Below, in pieces: positions 1 through 10,425 of a DNA stretch of 64,000 nucleotides. Every line of letters starts with the position of its first letter. Position 1 is the first letter of the stretch. This stretch comes from Isoetes taiwanensis (taxonomy: Eukaryota > Streptophyta > Lycopodiopsida > Isoetales > Isoetaceae), in contig JAJEKV010000106.1 in the NCBI GenBank assembly GCA_021234155.1, positions 1,460,287-1,524,286 on the forward strand. Reading direction: 5' to 3'. The notes under the pieces are model-generated. The model was not told the origin of the DNA, ran no database searches, and worked only from the letters and a program-made list of their open reading frames with translations. The position numbers and the translations under genes are program-made.

Positions 1-1178
1 AAGTTCTGAAATGAGAGACATCCGATCGAACTCCATAGATAGCTTCAAAGGGAGTCTTGAGATTCAAAGATTTGGTAGGTGCCCTATTAGACACATAGAC
101 TGCTGTTTTGATTGCCTCTGCCCAAAAACTAGGTGGCAACTGTTTGTGCTTAATCATACTCTGTGCAAGATCCATAAGAGTACGATTTTTACGTTCTGCC
201 ACACCATTCTGTGGATGAGCATAAGTGGATGAGCATAATTTGATAGGTACAGCAAATTCCTTTTCAACTTGGGCACTGAAAAGTTGAAACTTAGAAAATG
301 CCTCTGACCTAAGTTTCAAGGTATATACCCAGGTAAACCTACTGAAATCATCAATGAGCACTAAGAAGTACCTGCTGCCTGCTAATGCTAATGATGCAAC
401 GGGCATATAACATATGTCCGAATAAAGAAGCTCCAAAGGTTTGGTAGCCCTATGTTCTGATTGCAAAGGATAAGAAGCTTGAACTTGCTTACCAAGTCTG
501 CAAGCAGGACAATCAAATCCAGAAAGTTTAAATGATGGCAGTCCTTCGACCATATTTAACTTGGAGGCTAAACTCAAAGTGGAAGCTGCAACATGTCCAT
601 ACCTATCATGCCACAATGATTCAACGGTCTTTGGAACTGCTGCCAGCAAGGAAGATTCTTTTTGAGAAGATGGAGAAGAATTGGAGTTAGTAATAAGAAT
701 ATAAAGACCATCCTTATTGAGCCGCCCCCGTGCAACCGGATTTAATTTCTGCAGATCTACATAGTGAAGAGGATTCTTTTGTATAATATGAACTTGACCA
801 TCTAAAAACAAGACTGAGTATCCCATCTTCTATCAAATTCAGAAACACTTAAGAGGTTAACAAGTAGGCCAGGCACCAAAATATTCAATGTTAGGCACTG
901 ATCTGTTTCCAAAGTGAGAGTGCCTTTAGCTAGAGATTTTGCAAGATTACCATCTGCCATTTAACCACTGGATTCTCATGAGGTGTAAGATTCTTTAAAA
1001 TATGTGACTTTCCTGCCAAATGCTTAGTAGCACCAGAATCAAGCAACCATTCGTCTTCAGGTAAATGATGTGCAGCAATATTGAGAAACTCAGCTTCAAT
1101 ATCTTCAATGGAAAAATGAGATATTTGTGCAGATAGTTCTTGTTTAGAAGCTGAAATAACTGATTGTGGAGCTAACGG
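1..1178 (-). pseudogene. Copia-1 pol: protease, pre-integrase, start of integrase
   Basis: Minus-strand reading in several frames. The aspartic protease motif LLDSGATKH is intact near 1025-1050 (catalytic D-S-G). A GAG-pre-integrase segment follows, with LWHDRYGH-like residues near 600-620 and a CPAC knuckle near 500-515. The integrase core then starts (YFLVLIDDFSRFTWVYTLK equivalent near 300-370). At least four frame changes and in-frame stops are visible, so no functional polyprotein is encoded. The Copia-2 counterpart at 21254-22292 aligns collinearly and was used to follow the frame. Confidence 0.8.
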
Positions 1179-1221
1179 CTATTGTATTGGCTGAACCACC
1201 TGCTGTTGTATTGGCTGAACG

Positions 1222-2109
1222 ACGTGCTGCTCAGAATGTGGCTGACGAACAGGGTGGGAATGTGGCTGACTAACCTGCTGTGATACTTGTGAAGGAGATG
1301 ATTGTGCTTGACCTTTCAGATATTGAACAACATCTTTATGAAATTGTCTGCAATCTCTTCTTATATGTCCTTTCTTGCCACAATGCAAGCAAAGAAAGGG
1401 CTGAGACATTGAAGAGGAAAACTTGTGAAGAAACATGATTGGAAGAAGAAGATAGGGTTGAAGAAGGATTAGAAGGTGGATTGAACTTAGCTGGACTAGA
1501 AGATGAGTGGACCTTTGAATAATTGAGTGCTTGAACTTGGTCATGTCTCTTATTCTCAATTTCTGCATCATAAAGTTGGTGTTGCAACTGATTAAAAGAG
1601 ATTTTAATCTTGGCCTTTAGTTTGTAGTGATCAGAGATATGTTTATATTCTCTTGACAACCCTTGTAAGGCATACATAATAAGAGTGGTGTCATCAATCG
1701 TACCTCCAGCACCATAGAGCTTCTCCTTCAAGATTTTGAATTGCTCAATGTAATCTTTCATATTAGCACAGTCTTGTAGCTTTAGATTATTCATCTTTCC
1801 TTTTATGGCTAATTGTTGGCCAGCTCCTGCCTGCACACAAGCTTGTTTCAAGAATAACAAAGCTTCTTGAAAAGTTTTCAGATCTCTGATATCCCTTTTA
1901 TACTCAGTGGATACGGTTGCTTTGAGAATATTAAGTGCAAGAAGATCTTTCTTAAGCTCTGCTGGAGTAGCAGGTGCCCAAATTGAATCTAATACCTCTG
2001 TAAGATCATTAAGATGGAGATTGATATCCAAATTATCCTTCCAGGAATAAAATTTTTCACCATCAAGCAAAGAACCTGGTATAAACTTCCAAGAATGCAT
2101 GGTAGCCAT
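1222..2109 (-). pseudogene. Copia-1 gag (UBN2-like) with CCHC zinc knuckle
   Basis: The open frame from 2160 down to 1336 contains a retrotransposon gag domain (MHSWKFIPGSLL start, NLKLQDCANMKDYIEQFK, ALQGLSREYKHI). The likely start is M at 2109 or 2100 (MATMHSW), not the longer upstream opening. The zinc knuckle CLHCGKKGHIRRDC (C-x2-C-x4-H-x4-C) lies in the next frame near 1340-1390, so one frameshift near 1430 separates capsid from nucleocapsid. The C-terminal side is glutamine/serine rich. Gag packages the element RNA; the frameshift would truncate it here. Confidence 0.85.
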
Positions 2110-2350
2110 TGCAGAGATTACTCCCAAATCACAAGAAAGGTTTAAACACTTTCTAATCACTCTGACCTAATTGCTGCCTAAATCACAAGAATAGACATAC
2201 AATTTTCTCCTTCAAGATTTCTCCATCGAATCTTGGCTTCCTCTTCTTCAAGCTTGGCTTCCTCTTCTTCAAGATTTCTGCTACGAAACTTGGCTTCCTG
2301 TAAATCCGATCCAAATCCGGCTCCTATACGATCCTTTCAGCCAAAACCGA

Positions 2351-2361
2351 CTCTGATACCA
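2351..2361 (-). promoter_or_regulatory. Primer-binding site (initiator Met tRNA) of Copia-1
   Basis: Minus strand reads TGGTATCAGAG directly next to the LTR end, the usual plant copia primer site complementary to the 3' end of initiator tRNA-Met. Confidence 0.85.
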
Positions 2362-2544
2362 TGAAGACTGAAAATAGATTGGTAAAATGAATCGTAACAA
2401 CAAGAGAATCCGGAAACTCGACTAAACTCAGAGACGCATGACTATGGCTTATATATGACTGCCATGTCAGCAACAAACGTGCAATGCCACGTCAGCAGGC
2501 TTGCAATGACATGTCAACAGTGTGACGTCATCCTGAGTCTAACA
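2362..2544 (-). repeat. Copia-1 5' LTR (183 bp)
   Basis: Bounded by TG...CA in element orientation (TGTTAGACTC ... GTCTTCA) and adjoining the primer site. It contains TGACGTCA (a perfect bZIP/CRE-type palindrome, 2522-2529) and a TATATAAG TATA-like box near 2448-2455. The same blocks recur in the LTR at 11830-12025, and related sequence in the Copia-2 LTR at 23567-23722. Confidence 0.85.
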
Positions 2545-3629
2545 GTCATATCTAGACCCTGTTGCTTCGTCTAGCTCCCCTCCTTTGTACGTAAATGATT
2601 CGTATTTTGTCTTTGGCCAGCTCTATCATGGTGGTCGATTGGAGGTTGCCCTCTCTATCTTGGCTCTTAGCTCCTTCCCATACATTATTGTTGCTAATTT
2701 TATCCTCGTGTTTGAGGTACTGTTGTTGAGTGATGGACGGGGCACCAGCTAGCAGGTTGTCCCCGCTCTATCCTAATGGTTGGTGGGAGGTTTCCATCTC
2801 TGTCTAAACATATATACTCTACTTTAAACATAACTGGTCAAGCATTAAAAGATCCTAACCAACAACATCTAAATTGTTCGCCCTTTGGCCACCCCAATTG
2901 AAATTGGTTTGAACTTGTCAAAGTTTGACAAGGAAGAATATTTTGCCAATAATATATATATAGTCAGCTCGTTGGACCTCTTATATACTTGACAATCACG
3001 AGCTTGACATTTCTTATGTTGTAGGAGTGTTGAGTAGGTTTATGTCTAAGCTTGAGTGTTGAGTAGGTTTATGTCTAAGCTCTATCTTGGTGGTTGGTCA
3101 GAGAGGCTGTGGTCGATCGGAGGTTTCCCTCTTCGAGACGTTAAAAAATCTATTCTTTTCTAGTCTATTCTATGTCTAAGCATATGTCTCGTTGGTCAAG
3201 ATTGAAAGATCTTAACCAACAACATCCAAACGTATTATAATATTTATCCTTTTAGAATATCACCCTCAGATCCGCATTATCTAATATTATTATTGTAAAA
3301 GCTACTGCCCACCCTTGCCCTTGTTTCATTATGCTGAACTTTACATTTGCCAAAACAGAGTAGCAGAACATTTACCATATCTCTAACAACATTTTACCAT
3401 ATCAATGGAAAATATATTCTGCATTTGGTCTTGAGCTTTCCAAATAATTATGGTGCATATAATGGGATCAACCACCAGTAGTGCCAACATGTAATGCATA
3501 AGCCAGTAATAGCCAGCCTTAATCCAGAACCTGGATTAAGAAAATAATGAGAAAGGAAGAGCTTATTTTGGCAGACACCGCAAAAATTAAAGTATCTGGC
3601 ACATAATCATCGGACATCTAGCTTCTCTT
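2545..3629. other. No gene recognised; intergenic
   Basis: AT-rich sequence without a credible ORF. Short fragments such as 'ctctatcttggtggttggt' recur imperfectly around 2620, 2800 and 3085, suggesting old repeat debris. A 29-bp tandem duplication is listed separately. Confidence 0.6.
3025..3082. repeat. 29-bp tandem duplication
   Basis: Two consecutive copies of a unit starting gagtgttgagtaggtttatg; the second starts at 3054. Confidence 0.9.
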
Positions 3630-4028
3630 ACAAATTTGCATGGCATAGTTCGGACATTGAAGAGACGCATTATCTCTAGCCTCAACTTGACCACTCCACA
3701 TTGGAAGATTCGCAATCCGCATGGGATTAATTGTTAGACATAAGAAACGTCTCTCTAACACCTCACTGTCCAGATGATGCCATGTGTCCACAAACTTGCA
3801 TGGCATAGTTCGGACACTGAAGAGAAGCATTATCTCTAGCCTCAATTTAACCATTCAACATTGGAAGATTAGCAACCCGCATGGGATTCATTGTTAGACA
3901 TAAGAAACATCTCTCTAGCACCTCAGTGGTCCAAACATTGGAAGATTAGCAACCCGCGTGGGATTCATTGTTAGACATAAGAAACATCTCTCTAGCACCT
4001 CAGTGGTCCAGATGTGCCATGTGTCATC
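3630..4028. repeat. 160-bp-period minisatellite, about 2.5 units
   Basis: The landmark ttgcatggcatagttcggac occurs at about 3637 and 3797, and ttggaagatt at 3701, 3861 and 3938. The first interval is 160 bp and the second 77 bp, so the last unit is shortened by about 83 bp. Units end in 'gccatgtgtc'. ORF-like readings inside are repeat artefacts. Confidence 0.85.
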
Positions 4029-4539
4029 ACATCACAATAATGACAAAATTCACCAATTAGGTTACGCTGTTTCACCTTGTATTTCTTTCTCTCTCAAGGA
4101 ATACAACCCATATTTGGCACTCTCTTTTTTTCAAATATCCACAAAATCGTTCTTTAATTTCTTCCGTCATTCAAGGAAACTTTGTTCATGCTACCATTGA
4201 CAGTGGAGGGCTGCTCACATCCAGTTCTTCCCTTGGATACCTTTCAAATTTTTGACATACAACCTTAAAGTTGCTGATTATATGTGGAGGACCACTTGAC
4301 TTATAAAACCAAGAGTTTCATGTACAACCAGGCAGGCCATAATAATGATAATGCTATCTACAAAATACCCATTCAAAATATAATAACTGGACTTTTGGAA
4401 CTAAGCTTCTACCTATCTGGGTTTCTGACTGTTGATGCAACAAATGATATATGTCAGCCATTATCTTCCTCCTGATGATTTAATTATAATCCTTCTTTTC
4501 GCCTCCATTAGTCTTTCTTTCTTTCTTTCTAAAGATATC
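4029..4539. other. No gene recognised; CTTT microsatellite at the end
   Basis: AT-rich, no domain seen. (CTTT)n lies at about 4512-4530, just beyond the stop codon of the exon at 4540-4797, where it would be in the 3' UTR or downstream of that gene. Confidence 0.5.
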
Positions 4540-4797
4540 CTATCCTTTTAGTGTCTTAGGTCTGACACTTATGTTCCTGGGGTGGGGTTCTATCACCTTT
4601 GCATCACTTTCTATCACTTGTGCTGGGCCATACATCTCCTTTGCCATGCAATGGTGTGTGTCATATTGGACATTGTGAATAGCATTTGGCATCTGATTTT
4701 TGATAGGTACTTCCACGTTTATTGTGAAAGGACATACATGGCGTAACACAAGGCTGTCCTCAATTAGAAGGTCCCATTTAAACATGAAAGCAATAAC
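4540..4797 (-). CDS. Candidate 3'-terminal exon of an unrecognised host gene
   Basis: Minus strand. An acceptor TATATAG (AG at 4798-4799) is followed by 85 codons and a TAG stop at 4540-4542. The product starts VIAFMFKWDLLIEDSLVLRH and ends RNISVRPKTLKG. With the preceding 60-nt exon (4933-4992, phase 0) it makes a hydrophobic run AVFFLISSVIAFMF that could be one membrane helix followed by a polar tail. I recognise no family. What is seen is the splice borders and open frame. That this is a real host gene is inference; it could also be an old pseudogene. Confidence 0.4.
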   Translation of the reverse strand, partial: VIAFMFKWDLLIEDSLVLRHVCPFTINVEVPIKNQMPNAIHNVQYDTHHCMAKEMYGPAQVIESDAKVIEPHPRNISVRPKTLKG

Positions 4798-4932
4798 CTA
4801 TATATGAACAAGAACAGTAGGTTTGTGCATGTACCAGGAGGAAGGACATGAAAAGATACAAGAGACCAAGGCTAAGCAGCAACTTTTTAAACATTAGTAA
4901 ACCATTATTGCCAGAAACTTTCAAAAGCTTAC

Positions 4933-4992
4933 CGATGATATCAGGAAAAACACAGCTTTTGTGCCCAGAACTGATTCTCTGCTGTGGGAGAC
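4933..4992 (-). CDS. Candidate 60-nt internal exon upstream of 4540-4797
   Basis: Acceptor TTAACAG (AG at 4993-4994) and a strong donor GTAAGC (4927-4932) flank exactly 20 codons, VSHSRESVLGTKAVFFLISS, in phase with the next exon after a 135-bp intron. Other frames of this exon are also partly open, so the frame rests on the join. Confidence 0.4.
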
Positions 4993-5149
4993 CTGTTAAC
5001 ATATAAGAGTCAAATCCAGATCAGGGATGCCAAAGACATGAACTTTCATAAAATATATCACAAAGGGCAACGATCCAAGAAAGAAAAGAAATGGATAACC
5101 AGATAAGAGAAGCAAAAAGGAAATGCAAATGTCTATGGACAAGAACAAT

Positions 5150-6120
5150 AACAAAGCTTTATTCCTCACCACGATTCAATTCATGAGAAGATGCAAAGGC
5201 ATATTTCTGGGAATAACTATGCTAATGAAGCTTGGACCAAATTTCAGACCTTGTATGGATCAAAGAATCATATAAGAAAACAGTACTTGAAGGATCAATT
5301 GAATGCCCGAGATTGAAGTGGTAGAGAGACATGGAGGAATTTCTTGGTCCAATAGAGAGATTGCACCTCAATCAGCGGCAATTGGAGTGGAGTTAACCAG
5401 ACTCCAGAATTTGAAAGCCTCTTGGCTTTCAAACTAGAGGTGGAAGCAAGGACAATCGACCTAGATTTGATGAGATTGGTGCAGCTTTGCAGCAGAAAGC
5501 ATTGAGGTCTAAGATCAAAGATCAAAAAGAGGATCCCAGTGAACATCCTCGCAGCAGCACAATCTGGTGGTGAAACACCTCAAAGAGGTAGAGGAGGGAG
5601 TTCTTCTGGATAAGGCAGAAGTAGAGGAAGAACAGGTTTTGATGCACAGTAAACACATCAAGATGACTGGAAAAGGAAGGTAAAATTTTACTGCTATGAT
5701 GATGAATTTGGCCGTCTTGCAGAATTTGTTATGTTTGAGCATGTAACAGACAATTTAATGGAATCAATAGAAAGCGTAACTTAAAATATTAAGTTTGTCC
5801 ATGGTCTTAAAAGAAAGTTAATTTCTGTTGGTTGCATTGCTGGAAAGGGATTTAAAATTCTTTTTGATGATAAAGAAGCAATCATTTTCAAACTGGATGG
5901 AAAAGAAATGAGTGTCATAGCACATGCAAAGAAACTAATGTATATAGGCATTCATAGAATAACAAAGGAAGGTAATGCAGTGGCTAATTGTAGAATGTTA
6001 GAAATTTGGCATAAAAGGCATGCATTTTTGGAAAAACAGCATAGCGTGCCTTTTCTAAAGGAGTCTGACTTCAAGTCAAACATACAAACTTTGAAAACTC
6101 AGGTTGAGTGTGAATCAAGG
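5150..6120 (+). pseudogene. Degenerate Ty1/copia gag and GAG-pre-integrase
   Basis: Plus strand. Gag-like residues AWTKFQTLYGSKNHIRKQYL appear at about 5230-5290 with stops. From about 5795 the GAG-pre-integrase block is clear: VHGLKRKLISVGCIAGKGFK, then LDGKEMSV and MLEIWHKRHA (W-H-x-R-x-A, the usual first half of the HHCC site). The zinc knuckle is not recognisable. The copy belongs to a different lineage from Copia-1 and continues at 7085-7490 beyond an insertion. Confidence 0.7.
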
Positions 6121-6188
6121 CTAAGGAGTATGTATAATGGGCTCATATGAAGAATGACACAGAGAAAGAGTGTTGAGTGCCCATCAAA

Positions 6189-6259
6189 GGGCCAGTAGCT
6201 CAGTGGTACACTGCTTGGTTTGCAAGCAAGAAGTCTGGGTTTGATTCCCAGCCTATCCA
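6189..6259 (+). repeat. tRNA-derived sequence (SINE head), copy 1
   Basis: Pol III box A (TAGCTCAGTGGT) and box B (GGTTTGATTCC) are recognisable. An intact CTGGG/CCCAG T-arm and an anticodon arm CTTGG-TTTGCAA-GCAAG (anticodon TGC, Ala-like by position) can be drawn. The acceptor stem (GGGCCAG with CCTATCC) pairs poorly, so this is a derived element rather than a working tRNA gene. Cys-tRNA ancestry is an alternative. Confidence 0.6.
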
Positions 6260-6294
6260 CCAAAAGAGACTCGTTTCTCAACATCGTATCAATG

Positions 6295-6930
6295 TCATAT
6301 CAGCATCATATCAGAGCCATCGTCCCAAGTAGAGGGTGAACTGCACCGGGGTAGTCCCCAATGGTTAGGGCTGAGAATGAGCAAAACACGACCACTGGAA
6401 GCCCTACTCCCAACTCTTGCAATTATGGCTATGGCATTGTACTCAGGTGTGAAGCCCAATTCCTGCAATCCAACTCGAAGCCCAACTTCCAGCAGTGGCA
6501 ACTCACGTAATGGTGGAATTAATTGCTCCAAGATAGTACCCATTGGTGTAGGGGTGAGAATGCTTAAGTGTAATAGGATAGTACCTAATGGAGCATGGAA
6601 TAGTATCCAGTGCACGGATGAGAATGAGCAAAGCTGGCCTAGCGGAAGCCCAAGTCCCGCAGTGGTGATGTTGACTGCTCCACTGCACCAAGCTTGGGCA
6701 ATGGAAGCCCAACTCGTGCAGTGGTAGAAGAAAAAATAAATCACATTGCCCCAGTATAATCCTCAGGGGTGTAACGGGGTAGTTCCTGGGATAGTTTCCT
6801 GTGGTATAGGGTGAGAATGAGCAAAACTTGGCTAGTGGAAGTCCAACTCCAGTGGTAGAGTTGCCATTTGGAGAAAAACGGGCGTGGATTGTGGTGAAGG
6901 CTGGAATAGATCGGTTGTGCCATTGAGGAG
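6295..6930. repeat. Diverged internal repeats of the tRNA-bearing insert
   Basis: The theme 'gagaatgagcaaaac/agctgg ... tggaagccca ... gcagtggta' recurs imperfectly around 6370, 6620 and 6815, with 'gatagtacc' blocks at about 6530 and 6570. Overlapping ORFs on both strands here are repeat artefacts. Confidence 0.5.
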
Positions 6931-6985
6931 TGTTGGAGTATGTGTAATGGGCACATATGAAGAATGATTCAGAGGAAGCATTGAA

Positions 6986-7056
6986 GGGCGAGTAGTTCAA
7001 TGTAGAGTGCTTGGATTGCAGTCAAGAGGTCCTGGATTCAAAATCAAGCCCGTCCA
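6986..7056 (+). repeat. tRNA-derived sequence (SINE head), copy 2
   Basis: Homologous to copy 1 with the same 5' leader. The anticodon arm CTTGG-ATTGCAG-TCAAG is better paired, but box A (TAGTTCAATG) and box B (GGATTCAAAATC) are eroded. Acceptor ends GGGCGAG and CCCGTCC pair partially. Confidence 0.55.
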
Positions 7057-7084
7057 CTCAGTCCACCCAATCGAGAGAGGCTGA

Positions 7085-7490
7085 ATACAGTGTTCAAAGG
7101 CATGTTATAGCTACTTATTTCTCTCAAACAAATGGAATAGTAGAGTCAATAAAACCATTTAAAATCCCTTATGGCCAATGGAAAATGCCTCGTAGACTTT
7201 AGGCGAGGTCGCTTTAACTTCAATCTATCTTCTTAAGAGGTTGCCAACAAAAATCTTGAATGGCATGACACCTTATGAGGCATTACTGGAGAAAACCAGG
7301 GGTAAGACACCTGAAAGTTATGGATTGTAAAGCATTTGGCTTGCATATACTGCAGAGCGCTGAAATTTTTTGATATGGTTAATGCTAAACCAGCCTCAAC
7401 AACCTTGAATATTCTTGGGAAAGCTAAGTTTGAGAACTTCAGCTCCACAATAGGAATGGTTCCTCTCTTGGAAGGAAATAATTGAAACTT
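7085..7490 (+). pseudogene. Copia integrase fragment continuing from 6120
   Basis: Plus-strand residues RHVIATYFSQTNGIVES correspond to the 'Q-x-A-x-Y-x-P-Q-x-N-G-V-x-E' end of the copia integrase core (last catalytic E retained). KRLPTKILNGMTPYEALL follows after a frame change (7235-7290). The first integrase catalytic residues are missing, lost at the insertion. Same lineage and orientation as 5150-6120. Confidence 0.7.
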
Positions 7491-8719
7491 CACATTAAGG
7501 AGAAGTGCCAGTCATTAAATGTAAGAATTGATTTATAATAGACAGCTGATGACTTTTCATATTCTGAAATTAGGGTTTCCTGATAAGGTTTTTGCTCTAC
7601 ACCTAAAGTTATATCCCTGTTCTCTCTCTTCCTTCAATGGCAGCAATAGGAGCACTAGCCAAAAACCTTACATTGATTCACATACTTCATCAGATATATC
7701 CATGGCCACAATTAGAAGAGATCAAATCTAAGAGATGCATCCTGTCTATCTAACATTATGGGCCATGTGAACGATGAGATGGTAGATGGTACCAAACCTA
7801 GACACCATTGAAGAGCATGTAGTCATGCCAAAGCACATAAACACTTCAACCATTTCATTCAATACCTCTGCAAAATCCCGTGCCCATATAACTTTTGTCA
7901 AATTGGAAATCTGTATGCTTGCACGATACCCGCATAAACCTGCACGATACATTAGTACAAGGAGATCTACTTAGTGTATGCAGTCACCGTATGCTCAATA
8001 AAGGAAGATTATATTAACATGTATGAGCTTCAAGTGACTTCATTAAAGTTACATCATATTTCAGGCTCAACTCTAGGACAGGTGCTGGCTACAAAATTCT
8101 TATTCTAATAAACAGCTAAAGCAGCTAAACAGTTAAATCAGCTGCATCGTACGGTGTACAAGTTTATCTCAGAGCAGACGAATGGACCGAATTAGGTTCC
8201 ACGTATTTTCTATCTCAAGAATGATAAGAAGCAAACCCTCAGTGCCACGTCATATAACATTGGCAAAATCTGAAACCAAACATTTGAAACTTGTGGTTGT
8301 TCTGGAAGCAGTATTTTATTTCCATAGTATTTTATTTCCAAAGACTACAGCCTTTTGCTGATACACAAGAAGCAGGCAGAGGCACGATATGTAGGTTTGC
8401 ATCTCTTCCTTCTACTTATTCAAGTTTCTGCCGTTTGATGTTGTGAACAAGTGAGTATTTAGAAATGTGAATCTGATGAAATAGAGGGAGGAAAAATCCA
8501 GACATTGTCAACCAGTTCTAAGTTTCATTTTCCTATAAGAAGAAAGAGTAATTATCTACAGGGTTTAGGGGAGCAACTAAATACATTAATACTTCAACAT
8601 CTAAACCCTCCCTAGGTTGAAAGTTCTAGATAGATCCAGCGTGTATTTAAGAAACCAAGGACACAGTGGTAAAGCTTAATATCGATGATTGCATTATGGG
8701 AGTGAAATAAAGATACAAA
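7491..8719. other. No firm gene; weak exon-like pieces
   Basis: AT-rich. On the minus strand 7746-7930 reads ASIQISNLTKVIWARDFAEV with an AG before it and a GT after it, which could be a decayed exon. A plus-strand ATG at about 7637 opens a short frame. Neither is supported by a domain. Confidence 0.3.
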
Positions 8720-9139
8720 CTAGCTAGACTGGATGCAGTAGTGAAATCCAAGATCGGGTGATAACGAATCAGGGCCTAAGTTACATATGAACATGTTCAT
8801 ACGTACAACACCATTTCTTTGCGGCGTATGAGGAGCTGTCAGCTGCCTTCTTATAGCTGCATTGCACAAATATCCATCAAATGCATTGGATGTGTACTCT
8901 CCTCCATTATTGCTATTGCTGCGCAAATCCAGAATCTTATGCTCTGTCATGTTCTCCACCATGGCGGAAACTCTTTAAATTTCTCCAAAACTGCTGGTTT
9001 TGTTTTCATGAAGTAAATAGATGTCTTTCTCGTAAAGTAAAGTCCTCTACGAATGTCACAAGATATTAAGGCATGACAGAACCTTTCTGTCAATATTTTT
9101 TTGCCTTGGATCGACCTTCTTACCAGATTCTTCGGTTCA
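8720..9139 (-). pseudogene. Copia integrase core fragment
   Basis: Minus strand: TRKTSIYFMKTKPAVLEKFK (about 8960-9025), then SNNGGEYTSNAFDGYLCNA and RRQLTAPHTPQRNGVV (about 8800-8930). The NGGEYTS and PQ-x-NGV motifs bracket the second catalytic D (here changed to N, 'SNNGGEY' for 'SDNGGEY') and the final E region. A closely related copy lies at 38280-38636, also minus. Several frameshifts. Confidence 0.8.
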
Positions 9140-9345
9140 AGGCCAATAAAAATAAGATAATGCCAACACATGTGTCATAACTTTTCTGGAAAAAAAAACT
9201 TCCAACTAGCTACATTTTCATTTGCTACTTTCGCATCCTTTGAAACTTGAAAAGATCCATTTCATATGAAATAACCACAGAAAAAGGTTTCCACATGGAC
9301 CCGCAAGGAAGATCAACATTCAAAGGATCGTGCACGAATGTACTG
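9139..9345. repeat. ~205-bp direct repeat, copy 1 (left of LINE fragment)
   Basis: Starts gataatgccaacacatgtgt. It matches 10418-10612 at roughly 85% and brackets the LINE piece at 9361-10425. Confidence 0.85.
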
Positions 9346-9360
9346 GTCTCATTGGTCTCA

Positions 9361-10425
9361 TCATGCTGCCTTTGCGTACCAACATTCCTGCACTCCCTTT
9401 TCAGCCAAATCTTTTGAACTCTTGAGAGAAATCCATGGAAGCCTGCATTTGCCCTGCTGCGAGGACCCGAGTTGATGCACTTTGTGCAAAAAGGAGACTA
9501 ACTGGAATGCTGCATCCAGTTGCAGCGGAGAGGCTGAAAATTCTGCCAATATGATTGGATGCGCTACAGATGCTTTGCACATAATCATTTGGACAGAAAA
9601 CAGTCTTTCTATATGACCCCATTCTTTCAATGTCATGTCCATCCCCCACACCAAAGCTCCGTATAGAGCAGCTGGTCTAACTAAGGTATTGAAAAGATGA
9701 AGCTTTGCTGGGACATCCTGAAAATCTGCTTTGTAACATTTCTTTTCTAGCATTGCAAGCGAGGCATATCCTTTTGTGAGCCTTCCATATGCTGCATCTT
9801 TCATGCTAAAGACGGGACCTTTAAATTGCACACCCAAGTGAGTATAATGAGAGACCACTTCCACTTGTTGATTCATGAAAAAGAAGGGGCTGCGATGCAT
9901 GCAAGCACGTGATGTGTTGAAAACCATCACTTTTGTTTTGTCCAAGTTCACTTTAAGCTCTCTTTGAGAGCAAAATTTCTCAAGTGCCAATAAATGATGT
10001 TGAAGGCCTTCAGGAGAAGAGGATATAAGTACCACATCATCCGCATATAGAAGGATGGATATGCATTCATCAGCTAAAGCAGATCCATAAGCACTGCTAC
10101 GAAGCTTTCCAGCTCGTCGAAGAGTGTAGGGGATAAGGGACAGCCCTGTTTAACCCCAATTGTGCTGCTTATGTCATCCGACCAGCCCCGGGGCACTTTA
10201 ATTCTTCCCAAAACATTTTCATAGAGCATCAAAATGGCCCATATGACTTGATGCGACAATCCCAGTTCAGTAAGTCTATGAAATAGGCAGTTCCGATGGA
10301 CCGTATCAAAGGCTTTGCGGAAATCCACAAAGTAGCAATAAACTTTTGTTTTCTTTGCTTTAGCTTCCTCAATGATAGACCTCAAGGTCAAGATATGATC
10401 TAGTGTTGAGAAATTTCTCCTGATA
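9361..10425 (-). pseudogene. LINE reverse transcriptase fragment (GVKQGCPLSP clade)
   Basis: Minus strand, with RT motifs in order: VYCYFVDFRKAFDTVHRN (motif A), GVKQGCPLSPTLF (motif B), LYADDVVLIS (motif C, spanning the frame break near 10035-10075), then KVNLDKTKVMVFN and VSHYTHLGVQF (thumb). The C-terminus ends near 9361. Endonuclease, zinc finger and 3' tail are absent, so it is truncated at both ends. This RT type is distinct from the plant L1-like LINE-A and LINE-B in the right half and matches the fragments at 18329-19560 and 23760-24640. Confidence 0.85.

Larger units (their letters stand above)
1..2544 (-). mobile_element. Copia-1, Ty1/copia LTR retrotransposon, 3' part cut by window edge
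   Basis: Read on the minus strand the order is 5' LTR, Met-tRNA primer site, gag (UBN2-type plus CCHC knuckle), protease, GAG-pre-integrase zinc-binding segment and the integrase core, which runs off the left edge. This gag-protease-integrase order before RT defines Ty1/copia. A close relative (Copia-2) lies at 19591-23722 on the same strand. Frames are broken in several places, so the copy is probably inactive. RT, RNase H and 3' LTR would lie left of the window. Confidence 0.9.
6125..7057 (+). mobile_element. Insert flanked by tRNA-bearing direct repeats, interrupting a copia element
   Basis: Copia pre-integrase ends at about 6115 and integrase resumes at about 7085. Between them both ends carry the same sequence: 'ggagtatgta/gtaatggg' at 6125 and 6935, each followed 50-65 bases later by a tRNA-like unit (6189-6259 and 6986-7056). 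The ~670-bp interior holds diverged repeats of a 'ggggtgagaatgagcaaaac...tggaagccca' theme. It could be two SINE copies flanking other repeats, a composite SINE, or a small terminal-repeat element with tRNA-like ends. No coding capacity is seen. Confidence 0.55.

Noticed and set aside
3630-4028. CRISPR-like direct repeats
   Set aside because: Units are about 160 bp, contiguous without unique spacers, in a plant-like context; ordinary minisatellite.
6189-6259. Functional tRNA gene
   Set aside because: The acceptor stem pairs poorly, box B carries a C-to-T change, and a second more decayed copy shares the same flanks, so it is a dispersed element.
6295-6744. Overlapping 116-165-codon ORFs on both strands near 6.3-7.0 kb
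   Set aside because: They lie in diverged internal repeats of the tRNA-bearing insert; no domain and no consistent strand.
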